Source of the DNA: ZYF759 sp046297455
GTDB lineage: Bacteria > Pseudomonadota > Alphaproteobacteria > Rhizobiales > Rhizobiaceae
Length of the DNA: 64,000 bases
NCBI GenBank assembly: GCA_046297455.1
Contig: JBKBIT010000002.1
Coordinates: forward strand, 62,001-126,000
Direction: 5' to 3'
Shown: one piece after another, positions 44,882 to 54,356 of the stretch
How positions within the stretch are numbered: position 1 is the stretch's first letter
Layout: each line of letters starts with the position of its first letter
Notes under the pieces: model-generated
Told to the model about the DNA's origin: nothing
Databases searched by the model: none
Seen by the model: the letters and a program-made list of their open reading frames with translations, nothing else
Made by a program: the position numbers and the translations under genes

Positions 44882-47071
44882 ATGAACGAAATGAAGCCGG
44901 CCACCAGCGAATTCACGACAACGCCCTCGCCCGCCGCGAACGAGGCGAACGACCCCGACCGGTTCGTCAATCGGGAGTTCTCGTGGCTGCAGTTCAACCG
45001 TCGTGTGCTGGCGCAGGCGCGTAATGCCAACCATCCGCTGCTCGAGCGCGTTCGTTTCCTGTCGATTTCGGCCACCAATCTCGACGAGTTCTTTATGGTG
45101 CGCGTGGCCGGTCTGGCCGGCCAGGTGCGCGAAGGCATTACCACGCGGAGCGCCGACGGGCGCACGCCGGAACAGCAGCTGGAGCATATCCTGCTGGAGG
45201 TGGCCCGCCTGCAGGACGACCAGCAGAAGAGCTACTCGGACCTGGTCGAATTGATGCGTGCCCAGGACATCGAGATCGTGCGGGTCGATGCCCTCAACGC
45301 CAAGGACAAGAGCTGGCTCGAACAGCGCTTCATGGAATCGATCTTCCCGGTGCTCACCCCGCTATCCATCGATCCGGCGCACCCGTTTCCGTTCATTCCC
45401 AATCTCGGCTTCTCGATGGCGTTTCAACTCAGCCATCTGCGCGAAAAGGAGGACATGAACGCGCTGCTGCGCCTTCCCGTGGCGCTGAAGCGGTTCATCG
45501 AATTGCCCGACGAGGGCCGCCGGGCCCGGTTCATCGTTCTGGAAGACATCGTGAGCCTGTTCATTGGCAAGCTGTTCCCGGGGTACGAGATCAAGGGCTC
45601 GGGCACGTTCAGGATCATTCGCGACAGCGATATCGAGGTCGAGGAAGAGGCCGAAGACCTGGTGCGCCTGTTCGAATCTGCGCTGAAGCGCCGGCGGCGC
45701 GGTCAGGTGATCCGCATCGAGTTCGACGACGAGATGCCCGAAGAGTTGCGCAGCTTCGTGGCGAGCGAACTTGGCGTGGCCGGCAACCGTGTCAGCGTGC
45801 TGAAGGCGCCGCTGGCGATCAGCCAGATATCGGAAATCGTGTCGCTGCCGCGCGACGACCTGAAGTTCGAACCCTACAACCCACGCTTTCCCGAACGCAT
45901 CCGCGAGCATGGCGGCGACTGTTTTGCCGCTATCCGGGAGAAGGACATCGTTGTCCATCACCCCTACGAATCCTTCGACGTGGTCGTGCAGTTCCTGCGC
46001 CAGGCCTCGCTAGACCCCGATGTCGTGGCGATCAAGCAGACGCTCTACCGGACCTCGAACGACAGCCCGATCGTGCGCGCGCTGATCGAGGCGTCGGAGG
46101 CAGGCAAGTCGGTAACGGCCCTGGTGGAGCTGAAGGCCCGCTTCGACGAGGAAGCCAATATTCGTTGGGCGCGCGACCTGGAACGCGCCGGCGTGCAGGT
46201 CGTGTTCGGCTTCATCGAGTTGAAGACCCACGCCAAGATGTCGCTCGTGGTGCGCCGCGAAGACGGCCGGCTGCGCAATTATGTGCATCTGGGCACCGGC
46301 AACTACCACCCCGTCACGGCGCGCATCTATACCGACCTGTCCTATTTCACCACCGATCCCGGCATCGCGCGCGACGTGGCCCAGGTGTTCAACTTCCTGA
46401 CCGGCTATGCCGAGCCGACTTCCGAGATGCAGCTGGCGATTTCGCCCTTCACGCTGCGCAACCGCCTGCTCGACCATATCAAGGCGGAGATCGCGTTCGC
46501 CCAGGCAGGCAAGCCGGCACAGATCTGGATGAAGATGAATTCGCTGGTCGATCCGGCGGTCATCGACGCGCTCTACGAAGCGAGTGCGGCGGGCGTGGAG
46601 ATCGACATCGTGGTGCGCGGCATCTGCTGCCTGCGCCCGCAAGTACCGGGGCTATCCGACAATATCCGCGCCAAATCCATCGTCGGGCGCTTCCTCGAAC
46701 ACAGCCGGATCTATTGTTTCGGCAATGGTCACGGCCTGCCCTCGGAAGAGGCGATCGTCTATTTCGCCTCTGCCGACATCATGCCGCGCAACCTCGACCG
46801 GCGGGTCGAAACCATGGTGCCGATCACCAATCCGACCGTCCACGAACAGGTGCTCGGCCAGATCATGGTCGGCAACATCATGGACAACCAGCAAAGTTTC
46901 GAAGTATTGCCTGACGGGACCTCGCGGCGCATGATGCCCGAAGAGGGAGAGGAACCCTTCAACGCGCAGGAATACTTCATGACCAATCCCAGCCTGTCGG
47001 GTCGCGGCGACGCGCTGAAGTCCCATGCGCCAAGGCGCATCGCCCAGATCAAACGCCGCAAGAAAGCCTGA
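44882..47071 (+). CDS. ppk: Polyphosphate kinase 1
   Basis: A 729-residue PPK1, which makes inorganic polyphosphate reversibly from ATP. Seen: RFVNREFSWLQFNRRVLAQA at the N-terminus, the autophosphorylated His450 in ELKTHAKMSLVV, and the second active-site area NYHPVTARIYTD with HLGTGNYHP. The frame is open upstream, but ATG 44882 agrees with the rhizobial N-terminus (MNEMKPATSEF); no strong SD is seen. ppx follows after 16 nt, giving a ppk-ppx operon. A degenerate CTGTC..GACAG element lies 50 nt upstream but does not meet the Pho-box pattern. Confidence 0.96.
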   Translation: MNEMKPATSEFTTTPSPAANEANDPDRFVNREFSWLQFNRRVLAQARNANHPLLERVRFLSISATNLDEFFMVRVAGLAGQVREGITTRSADGRTPEQQLEHILLEVARLQDDQQKSYSDLVELMRAQDIEIVRVDALNAKDKSWLEQRFMESIFPVLTPLSIDPAHPFPFIPNLGFSMAFQLSHLREKEDMNALLRLPVALKRFIELPDEGRRARFIVLEDIVSLFIGKLFPGYEIKGSGTFRIIRDSDIEVEEEAEDLVRLFESALKRRRRGQVIRIEFDDEMPEELRSFVASELGVAGNRVSVLKAPLAISQISEIVSLPRDDLKFEPYNPRFPERIREHGGDCFAAIREKDIVVHHPYESFDVVVQFLRQASLDPDVVAIKQTLYRTSNDSPIVRALIEASEAGKSVTALVELKARFDEEANIRWARDLERAGVQVVFGFIELKTHAKMSLVVRREDGRLRNYVHLGTGNYHPVTARIYTDLSYFTTDPGIARDVAQVFNFLTGYAEPTSEMQLAISPFTLRNRLLDHIKAEIAFAQAGKPAQIWMKMNSLVDPAVIDALYEASAAGVEIDIVVRGICCLRPQVPGLSDNIRAKSIVGRFLEHSRIYCFGNGHGLPSEEAIVYFASADIMPRNLDRRVETMVPITNPTVHEQVLGQIMVGNIMDNQQSFEVLPDGTSRRMMPEEGEEPFNAQEYFMTNPSLSGRGDALKSHAPRRIAQIKRRKKA

Positions 47072-47087
47072 CGGGACGCCCCGATAG

Positions 47088-48608
47088 ATGCAATCCGACT
47101 CGCAGGGCCGGCTGCAGGACCGGCATCCGATTTCGATCATCGACATCGGATCGAACTCGATTCGACTGGTCGTCTATGAGGGCATAGCACGCTCGCCGAC
47201 GGTCTTGTTCAACGAAAAGATGCTGGCAGGCCTCGGCCGCGGGATCGTCACCACAGGCATGCTCGATCCAGACGGCGTACGCCGGGCGATCGAGGAATTT
47301 GGCCGCTTCCGGGCCCTGTCGGAGCAGGCGCGCGCACGCTCGTTGCATGTCATTGCCACGGCAGCCGCGCGCGAGGCCAAGAACGGCCCGGAATTCATCC
47401 ATCGCGCAGAGGAGATCCTGGGCACGCGGATCAGGGTCCTGACGGGCCGGGAGGAAGCGCACTACTCGGCACTTGGCGTCATCTGCGCCTTCGAGCCGGC
47501 AGACGGCATCGTGGGCGACCTTGGCGGCGGCAGCCTGGAAATGGTCGATATCGCAGACAAGAAGATCGGCGACGGCATCACCTTGCCGCTGGGCAGCCTG
47601 CGGCTGCAGGACATGTCGAAGGGCTCGACAGAAATGGCGGCACAGATCGCGCGTGAACAGATCGCCCGGGCCGGCCTGCTCGAAGCCGGCAGGGGGCGGC
47701 CCTTCTACTGCGTCGGCGGCGCCTGGCGAAACCTGGCCCGCCTTCACATGCTGCAGACCGGCTATCCGCTCGAGGTCATGCATCACTACGAACTCGATCC
47801 ACAAGCCGTCGCTGGCTTCCTCGATCAGGTTGCGGGCGGTGCCACGTCCAAGATGACCGGGATGCGGCGGATCTCCAAGAGCCGGCGGGCGCTTTTGCCG
47901 CAAGGCGCGCTGGTGCTGCGCGAGATCGTACGCGCGATGCAGCCGTCCAAGCTGATCATCTCGGCATTCGGCGTGCGCGAGGGCTATCTCTATTCCTTGC
48001 TCGGGGAAGGCGACCGCGACAACGATCCGCTGCTGCAGGCCGCGGACGAACTGGCCAAGCTACGGGCGCGTTCGGTCACCCATTCGCGCGAACTGGCCGA
48101 GTTCAGCACCCAGTCCTTCGCGGCATTCGAGATCGAGGAAACGCGGGACGAGGCCCGCTATCGCCGCGCGGCCTGCCTGCTGGCCGATATTGGCTGGCGC
48201 GCACATCCCGAATATCGCGGCACGCAGTCGCTCAACATCATCGCCCACGCCTCCTTCATCGGCGTCGACCACCCGGGCCGCGCCTTCCTGGCGCTGACGA
48301 CCATGTATCGCCACGAAGGTGCCTTCGAGGAGGAAATCTCGCCGGGTCTGCGCAATCTGGCGGGTCCGCGCTATCTCGAGCGCGCCCGCGTTCTGGGCGC
48401 CCTCTTGCGCGTCCTGTACATGTTGTCGGCATCCATGCCCGGCCTCATCCCAGCCCTGCGCTGGCAAAAGAGGCCCGATGGCGTGCTGCAACTGGTCGTA
48501 CCGAAGAGATTCGCGGCACTGAACGGCGAGAGACCGGCCGGTCGTCTGGCGCAACTTTCCCGGGTACTCGACCGGCCGATGGAACTTGTAGTCTCACCAG
48601 AAGATTGA
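47088..48608 (+). CDS. ppx: Exopolyphosphatase / guanosine pentaphosphate phosphatase
   Basis: A 506-residue Ppx/GppA family protein of the ASKHA fold. Phosphate 1 motif IDIGSNSIRLVVYEG, FNEKMLAGLGRG, the catalytic-Glu block ATAAAREAKNGPEF, and phosphate 2 motif VGDLGGGSLEM are intact. The C-terminal half carries an HD-like region (ADIGWRAHPEYRGTQSLNIIAHASF), as in long rhizobial Ppx. It is coupled to ppk (16 nt) and would set the polyphosphate level with it. The start is well supported by the coding alignment to the operon. Confidence 0.95.
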   Translation: MQSDSQGRLQDRHPISIIDIGSNSIRLVVYEGIARSPTVLFNEKMLAGLGRGIVTTGMLDPDGVRRAIEEFGRFRALSEQARARSLHVIATAAAREAKNGPEFIHRAEEILGTRIRVLTGREEAHYSALGVICAFEPADGIVGDLGGGSLEMVDIADKKIGDGITLPLGSLRLQDMSKGSTEMAAQIAREQIARAGLLEAGRGRPFYCVGGAWRNLARLHMLQTGYPLEVMHHYELDPQAVAGFLDQVAGGATSKMTGMRRISKSRRALLPQGALVLREIVRAMQPSKLIISAFGVREGYLYSLLGEGDRDNDPLLQAADELAKLRARSVTHSRELAEFSTQSFAAFEIEETRDEARYRRAACLLADIGWRAHPEYRGTQSLNIIAHASFIGVDHPGRAFLALTTMYRHEGAFEEEISPGLRNLAGPRYLERARVLGALLRVLYMLSASMPGLIPALRWQKRPDGVLQLVVPKRFAALNGERPAGRLAQLSRVLDRPMELVVSPED

Positions 48609-48726
48609 AGCAGGGGCGGAAGATAATTTTCCATTCTCCTAGTGCAGCTTAACAGCACATTAGGTACAGCATGCTAGATGTCGCCCCGCAAGGATTTGAG
48701 TGCAGCGTGCGTGGGGCGGTTGCGGC

Positions 48727-51342
48727 ATGGAGAATGTGGAACTGGCGAAATCGGTGGGTCTGCCGGAAGGCGACCTTTTCCATGTTCTTACAGGTGCGGT
48801 CCCCGGCTTCGTCTGGGTTTGCGACAGAACAGGCCGGGTCGTCTATGCAAATGCCTTCTGGAGCGAGTTTTCCGGCCTGTCCCAGCAGCAATGGCTTGGT
48901 TTCGGCTGGCTCAAGGCCATTCACCCGGAAGACATACCGTTGCTGGAGAAGGCCTGGAACGACGCCCATGCCGAGGATCTTGACTCCTACAGGATCAAGG
49001 CACGATGCCTCGACCATCATGGCATGTATCGATGGCAGAAGATCGCCATGCGCCGCGCGCCGATGTCCGGCGGCTTCTGGATGGGCTGTGGCGTCGATAT
49101 TGACGACATGGTACGCGCCAAGGCCAAGGACGACCTGCAGTTGGGCATCCTCGAAGCCGTCGCCACGGCGGCGCCGCTGAACCATGTTCTGGAGCTGTTG
49201 TGCCAGTATGGCGAATACCGCCTGCCGGATGCGCGCTGCTCTATCCTGCTGATCGACGAGGAAACGGGCGTCTTCACCGGAGGGGTTGGCCCCAACCTGC
49301 CGCCCATCTTTACCCATAACGTGATTGGCAAGCAAATCGCGGAAGGCGTCGGTGCCTGTGGCACGGCGGCCTTCCGGGGCGAAGACGTGATCGTCACCGA
49401 CATCGCCAGCCACCCTTACTATGCAGACCTGACGGACGTGGTCCTTCCGCATGGCGTACGCGCCTGCTGGTCCCGCCCCATCAAGGGCTCGGCGGGGCAG
49501 CGGCTGGCCACGTTCGGCTTCTACTACGATGAAACGCGAGCCCCGACGGCCGAGGAAATGTCACGCATCGACGGCATCACGCACATCGCGTCAATGGCGA
49601 TCGAGCGCGGCACGATGATGGCGGCCTTGCGCGAAAGCGAGGAGCATTATCGCCACACCGTCGAACTCAATCCCCTGATTCCGTGGACATCCGACCCTGC
49701 CGGGCGCATCCACACCGTCTCGTCCAAGTGGACGGAGTTGACCGGACTGAGCGCGGACAAGATGCTGAACAAGGGATGGTTGTCGGCGATGCATCCCGAC
49801 GACGTCGAACGCGTTCTGGCGGACTGGCGCGAAACCTTCAAGACCGTCAAACCCTCCGACCTCCAGTATCGGGTGCGCTTCAAGGACGGGCAATATCGAT
49901 GGTTGCGGGCACGGGCTTTCCCTCGCTTCAATGAGAAGGGAGAAGTGGTCAACTGGTACGGCACGCTGGAGGACGTCCACCAGCATCGTCTGACGCAGGA
50001 CAAGCTACGCCGCGCCGCCTATGAGGACGAACTGACGCGGCTCAACAACCGCCGCCGTTTCGAGCTCGATCTTGCCGAGGCCCTCAAGGCGGATGACCAG
50101 CCGAATTCCGTCGGCCTTATCGTGCTCGATCTCGATGACTTCAAGCAGGTCAATGACCGTTTCGGACATGCTGCTGGCGATGCCGTCCTGCGCCTCTTTG
50201 CGCATCATCTGCGTCGCCTGCTGCAGCCAGGCGAGAAGGCAGCTCGACTGGGCGGCGACGAGTTCGCCGTCATCGTGCCCAATGCGGTAGACCAGGGCAG
50301 CCTGTTGCACCGAGCAACCGCAATCACGTCTGGCATCGACCGTCAGCTGCGCAAGAGCGTCAAGGCCCGAAACTGCAATGCCAGCGCGGGCGCAGCCATT
50401 TCCGAAGCCGGCGATACAGGCGAGGAACTGCTGCGCAAGGCCGACATCGCCCTTTATCAGGCGAAGTCCGGCCACCGGGGCGGCGCGCGGCTCTATAGCC
50501 CCGAGATCCGCCGGGAGAGCGAACGGCGCAGCGACGAGATCGATCTGGCCCGCAAGGCGCTGCATGCAGGTTGGCTGGTGCCGCACTACCAGCCCAAGGT
50601 CGCGCTATCGACCGGCAGGATGGTGGGCCTGGAAGCCCTGATCCGTGTCGACCATCCCGATGAAGGCCTGCTGCCGCCCTCGCGCATCATGGCCGCACTC
50701 GACCATCCCCGCCTCGGCGGCAAGATCGGCCAGCGCCTCATCTCGAAGGTCATTGCCGACATGGGCCGCCTCCGCGCTCAAGGCGTCGAACTGGGCCATG
50801 TCGCCGTCAATCTCGCAGCCGAGAATCTGTGCGACGAAGCCTTTCCGACCTGGCTCACCCGGCAGATGTCGAAAGCGTCGATCCCGGCGGAGATGATCAA
50901 GCTGGAGATCACCGAGCGGGTCCTTCTCGATGAGCTGGCCGAGACGGCCGCCTGCGCCTTGCAGAAGCTACGCGATCGCGGCATCCGCGTATCGCTGGAC
51001 GATTTCGGCACCGGCTACGCGTCATTGACGCATCTGCAACGCTTTCCCGTGGACGAAATCAAGATCGACCGATCCTTCATGCAGGGGTTGACGCTCGACA
51101 GTTCGAATGCGGCAATCGTCAAGGCGATGATCAATCTTGGCCGCAATCTCGGGCTGGACGTCGTGGCCGAGGGCGTCGAAGCCCCGACCCAGGCGCTGCT
51201 CCTGCGCAGCTGGGGCTGCAACATCGCGCAAGGCTTTCTCTATGCGCGCCCCATGCCCGCCGATGGTATTGCCGATTTTCTCGACCAGTTGACCCGCGAG
51301 GAGACGGCAGAAACGCCGCCGCCGCTTTCGAACTACGCCTAG
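48727..51342 (+). CDS. PAS-GAF-PAS-GGDEF-EAL cyclic-di-GMP protein
   Basis: An 871-residue cytoplasmic-looking sensor. Order: PAS (about 10-130, TGAVPGFVWVCDRTGRVVYAN), GAF (about 140-300), PAS/PAC (about 310-430), GGDEF (about 440-595, LTRLNNRRRFELDL, ARLGGDEFAVI) and EAL (about 605-860). The EAL residues GLEALIR, ITERVL, LDDFGTG, KIDRSF, AEGVEA and AQGFLYARP are intact; the NxS motif reads NLA. No RxxD I-site is seen. There is no TM segment. Start 48727 is favoured over the in-frame ATG at 48700. Its stop TAG overlaps the TAG of the convergent gene (CTAG, 51339-51342). Confidence 0.92.
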   Translation: MENVELAKSVGLPEGDLFHVLTGAVPGFVWVCDRTGRVVYANAFWSEFSGLSQQQWLGFGWLKAIHPEDIPLLEKAWNDAHAEDLDSYRIKARCLDHHGMYRWQKIAMRRAPMSGGFWMGCGVDIDDMVRAKAKDDLQLGILEAVATAAPLNHVLELLCQYGEYRLPDARCSILLIDEETGVFTGGVGPNLPPIFTHNVIGKQIAEGVGACGTAAFRGEDVIVTDIASHPYYADLTDVVLPHGVRACWSRPIKGSAGQRLATFGFYYDETRAPTAEEMSRIDGITHIASMAIERGTMMAALRESEEHYRHTVELNPLIPWTSDPAGRIHTVSSKWTELTGLSADKMLNKGWLSAMHPDDVERVLADWRETFKTVKPSDLQYRVRFKDGQYRWLRARAFPRFNEKGEVVNWYGTLEDVHQHRLTQDKLRRAAYEDELTRLNNRRRFELDLAEALKADDQPNSVGLIVLDLDDFKQVNDRFGHAAGDAVLRLFAHHLRRLLQPGEKAARLGGDEFAVIVPNAVDQGSLLHRATAITSGIDRQLRKSVKARNCNASAGAAISEAGDTGEELLRKADIALYQAKSGHRGGARLYSPEIRRESERRSDEIDLARKALHAGWLVPHYQPKVALSTGRMVGLEALIRVDHPDEGLLPPSRIMAALDHPRLGGKIGQRLISKVIADMGRLRAQGVELGHVAVNLAAENLCDEAFPTWLTRQMSKASIPAEMIKLEITERVLLDELAETAACALQKLRDRGIRVSLDDFGTGYASLTHLQRFPVDEIKIDRSFMQGLTLDSSNAAIVKAMINLGRNLGLDVVAEGVEAPTQALLLRSWGCNIAQGFLYARPMPADGIADFLDQLTREETAETPPPLSNYA

Positions 51343-52940
51343 TTCGCCGTCCAGCGCATCGGGGCGGCATCCCTGGCAAGCCGGAAGAAACCATTCGCCT
51401 CGATCCGGCTCCATGAAGACGCCTCGCCATCCGGCCACAGGACGCGGATCTCGGCTTCGTCGGCATCGCCGATGCCGAAGTGCCACCACCCCGCCTGCCC
51501 GCTGACATGCCCGCCGCCGGAAAATGTCTCGCGGCGGATCGTGCGGCCATCGAAGCGAAGCTCGATCCAGGCGCCGATCGCATCGACATTCGGCGCCGGC
51601 TGCTCAAGCCTCACCTGCACCCAGTTGCCGGCATGCTCGCTGGCATTGCGCCACAATTCGGCGCCTGAATGCCGGTTGACCACGATGAGATCGACCAGGC
51701 CGTCGAGATTGAAATCGACCAGGGCCGCGCCGCGCGCCGTGTGGAAGCTCGCCACACCTGCGCGATCACCCGCTTCCTCGAACGTGCCGTCGGGTTTCTG
51801 GAGCAGCAGGTTGTTGGGGTCCTTCATGGCGAAATCGGGCATCTCCCAGACATTGCCCTTGGCCACGAACAGATCGACCCAGCCGTCATTGTTCAGATCA
51901 TCGAACTGGGCGTGCCAGGCGGTCGACGGCAAGATCTCCCCGCCCGTGTAGGGGCGATGGGCGGTCACGCCCTTGGCGAAGGCGATGTCATCGTAGGCTG
52001 GCCGCGGCGACCCGGCATCCGGCACTTCCGCCAATACCTGCAGCTTGTTGTCAGCCATGCTGGTGAGGAAATAGGCAGGAAACCCGTCGCCGTTCAGGTC
52101 GTAGGCGGCAATGCCCATGCCCCAGATCCGCAGGTACTTCCAGCCCTCCTCCTCCGTGAAGAGACGCGGCTCCAGCCCCGGCTCCATCCGCCAGAGCTGC
52201 TCCTGACCGCCGCGATAATACTCACGGTCATTGGAGACGCGCAGGCTGGGCGTGCCCGAGCGGTCCCAATCGGTGAACAGCATCGACAGCGGACAATAGC
52301 TTGGGGTCAGCGGCAGCGGCGCGGCAAAGCCGGTTCCCTTCCCGGCCGGACGGTGCAGCCAGTTGTCGGTGCAGGAACCCCAGGGCTCCATCGGCTCGTC
52401 GAGATCGATATAATTGCCGATGGCGAGTGTCGGCCATTCGGCGCCCTCTTCCCATGTGGCGGCGAAAGCGCTGGTCCAGGCGTTGCCGCCATCGAAACCC
52501 CAGGCCTCATTGGCGCGCTCGAAGCGGCAATCCCCCAGCCCGCGCATGACGACGTTTTCGCCGACGCGCAAGAGCACCAGATCCATGATCCCGTCGCCGT
52601 CAATATCAAGCGGATAGGCACCGGCGACATCGGTCAGTTCGAGACCGCTTTCTTCAACATCGAAACGAAGCGGGCCGCCTTGATCGCTGATATTTCGATA
52701 GAATTTTGCCGGCGCACTACCGCCGGCAAGCAGCATGTCAGGAAAGCCGTTGCCGGAACAGTCGAAGGTTGCCACGCCCCCGCCGACGATGAACTCCCAT
52801 TCGCCCTCGAAGACGGAATCGATGCCGGCGGCGTCCGTCTCCTCGACAAAATGCGGCACCACAGGGCCGTCCTCGGCTGCGGCGGGGAACGCGAACAGGC
52901 AAAAGCCGAGACCGAGAACAAGCGCACGCAGATCGCTCAC
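51339..52940 (-). CDS. Secreted FG-GAP/VCBS repeat protein with ASPIC/UnbV domain
   Basis: A 533-residue exported protein (signal peptide VSDLRALVLGLGFCLFAFPAAA). It contains several FG-GAP-type beta-propeller repeats with DxDxDG calcium-binding loops (DIDGDGIMDLVLL, YDLNGDGFPAYFL, DDLNNDGWVDLFVA, VDFNLDGLVDLIVV) and a C-terminal ASPIC/UnbV module (VEVRL-type, GGGHVSGQAGWWHFGIGDADEAEIRVLWPDG), similar to CRTAC1 proteins. GTG 52940 starts 4 nt after the stop of the haloperoxidase-like gene, so the pair is co-translated. An open frame continues upstream with low-quality sequence. Possible role: substrate or surface binding for the partner enzyme (inference). Confidence 0.9.
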   Translation of the reverse strand: MSDLRALVLGLGFCLFAFPAAAEDGPVVPHFVEETDAAGIDSVFEGEWEFIVGGGVATFDCSGNGFPDMLLAGGSAPAKFYRNISDQGGPLRFDVEESGLELTDVAGAYPLDIDGDGIMDLVLLRVGENVVMRGLGDCRFERANEAWGFDGGNAWTSAFAATWEEGAEWPTLAIGNYIDLDEPMEPWGSCTDNWLHRPAGKGTGFAAPLPLTPSYCPLSMLFTDWDRSGTPSLRVSNDREYYRGGQEQLWRMEPGLEPRLFTEEEGWKYLRIWGMGIAAYDLNGDGFPAYFLTSMADNKLQVLAEVPDAGSPRPAYDDIAFAKGVTAHRPYTGGEILPSTAWHAQFDDLNNDGWVDLFVAKGNVWEMPDFAMKDPNNLLLQKPDGTFEEAGDRAGVASFHTARGAALVDFNLDGLVDLIVVNRHSGAELWRNASEHAGNWVQVRLEQPAPNVDAIGAWIELRFDGRTIRRETFSGGGHVSGQAGWWHFGIGDADEAEIRVLWPDGEASSWSRIEANGFFRLARDAAPMRWTAN

Positions 52941-52944
52941 AGCG

Positions 52945-54264
52945 TCACTTCCGCGTCTGCAGCGCAACCGCGTGGGCGCCGATGCACTGGCCCTGCTCCA
53001 GCCCGCGCTCGATGGCGGCGCGAAAGTGGATGCCGCCATAAAGCCTCGACATCGCGGCCTCCTCCGCGGCCTCTGCGAAACTCGCATAATGGCGCACCGG
53101 CAGGCCGTCGCTCTCATGGGTGGCATCGGAGAAGGCAAATCCGTCGCCGAAGGCGAAGGCAAGCACGGTTGCGGCCGCACCCGACTGGGTGCTGTGCCCG
53201 CTCGGATATTCCGGGAACGGTGGCGTGATCAGCAGCGGTTCCCATTTCGGGTCGATATGGCGGCGGATATAGGTGATCGGGCGCAAGAGATCGTATTCAT
53301 ATTTGCTCGACCAGCAGCCGATGAAGGAATCGGCCAGCGTGATGCCGAGCCGCGCCAATGTGTCGGCACGGGATACCAGATCGGTATCCTCGGCCTCGAA
53401 CACCTGCAGGGCAATGAACACCCAGTGTCCCGGCGGCGTTGGCGACAGCATCGGATCGTCGGCCCAGAAACGGGCGATGGCGCGCTGTTCCTCGGTCAGG
53501 TTGCGGTCGACCTCGTAGACCTCCATCGCTTCGCGGAAGAAGTCCGAATCCTCTGCCGCGCTGTAGCCGGGCGGCGGTGGCAAGGGGCAGGCCGCGCCAT
53601 GCGGCATGGCGAAGGGGCGGATTTCGCCCCAATGCGGCAGGAGCGGCATCTGCTGCTGCTGGACCAGGCTGGTGGGAACCCAGCTGGCCGGCTCCTGCCC
53701 CAGCGCGTATTCCAGCGGAAACCCCATATTGACGACCGGCATGGCGCCGTCGCCCTCGGACCATTCGACAATGTGCCGGGCAAGATTGGCGCCATAGGCT
53801 GCGCTGCGCGCGGCGACATCTTCTGCAACACCCTCGCGCGCTGCCGCGCCGAAGCGGGAAGTGGCGGCCGAGAGCGCTCGCTGTCCTGCCGGACCAGTAT
53901 TGCCGAAGAAGGCGCGAACGCCTTCTGCCAGGAAGGCGTCGAGCACGACTGCGTCGTCATGGGGCAGATGCGGATCGCGCGCGGGCGGCGGCTCAAGGCC
54001 GTTCAGTTGCCCCGCCAGAGAGTGAAGGTCCTGGCGGCCGGAGGCCACGGCCTCCCAGCTGCCGACACCCAGATAGGCAAAGGAACGGCTGGCGACCGGC
54101 GGCGAATAGGTTGCGGTATGGCGCACAAGCTGGAGAACGAGGCCGTACCAGGATGCCAGCGCCTGCTGGCTGCGCTCGGTCATGCCATCGGCGGCCAGAG
54201 CCGGCGATGTCGCCAGAAAAACCACTGAAAACAGGATCGCCGCGCCGCGACGCAAGGCATTCAT
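52945..54264 (-). CDS. Vanadium-dependent haloperoxidase / PAP2-type phosphatase family protein
   Basis: A 439-residue secreted acid-phosphatase-superfamily enzyme. The signal peptide MNALRRGAAILFSVVFLATSPALA precedes the mature start. Vanadate/phosphate residues: Lys and Arg in KYEYDLLRPITYIR, PSGHST with the active His, and the RxxxxxH block SRLYGGIHFRAAIERG. GGAGGAG precedes ATG 54264. Homologues are either haloperoxidases or acid phosphatases, and sequence alone does not decide. It is followed immediately by the FG-GAP protein, a pairing seen in other bacteria as far as I know. Confidence 0.85.
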   Translation of the reverse strand: MNALRRGAAILFSVVFLATSPALAADGMTERSQQALASWYGLVLQLVRHTATYSPPVASRSFAYLGVGSWEAVASGRQDLHSLAGQLNGLEPPPARDPHLPHDDAVVLDAFLAEGVRAFFGNTGPAGQRALSAATSRFGAAAREGVAEDVAARSAAYGANLARHIVEWSEGDGAMPVVNMGFPLEYALGQEPASWVPTSLVQQQQMPLLPHWGEIRPFAMPHGAACPLPPPPGYSAAEDSDFFREAMEVYEVDRNLTEEQRAIARFWADDPMLSPTPPGHWVFIALQVFEAEDTDLVSRADTLARLGITLADSFIGCWSSKYEYDLLRPITYIRRHIDPKWEPLLITPPFPEYPSGHSTQSGAAATVLAFAFGDGFAFSDATHESDGLPVRHYASFAEAAEEAAMSRLYGGIHFRAAIERGLEQGQCIGAHAVALQTRK

Positions 54265-54356
54265 GGACCGCTTCTCCTCCCGATAGCGCGCGCAGAAGAG
54301 CATGGTCGCCGGTCTTTCGGCAAGACCGCGCGGCGCAAAACGAGGGTAGCGCAAGC

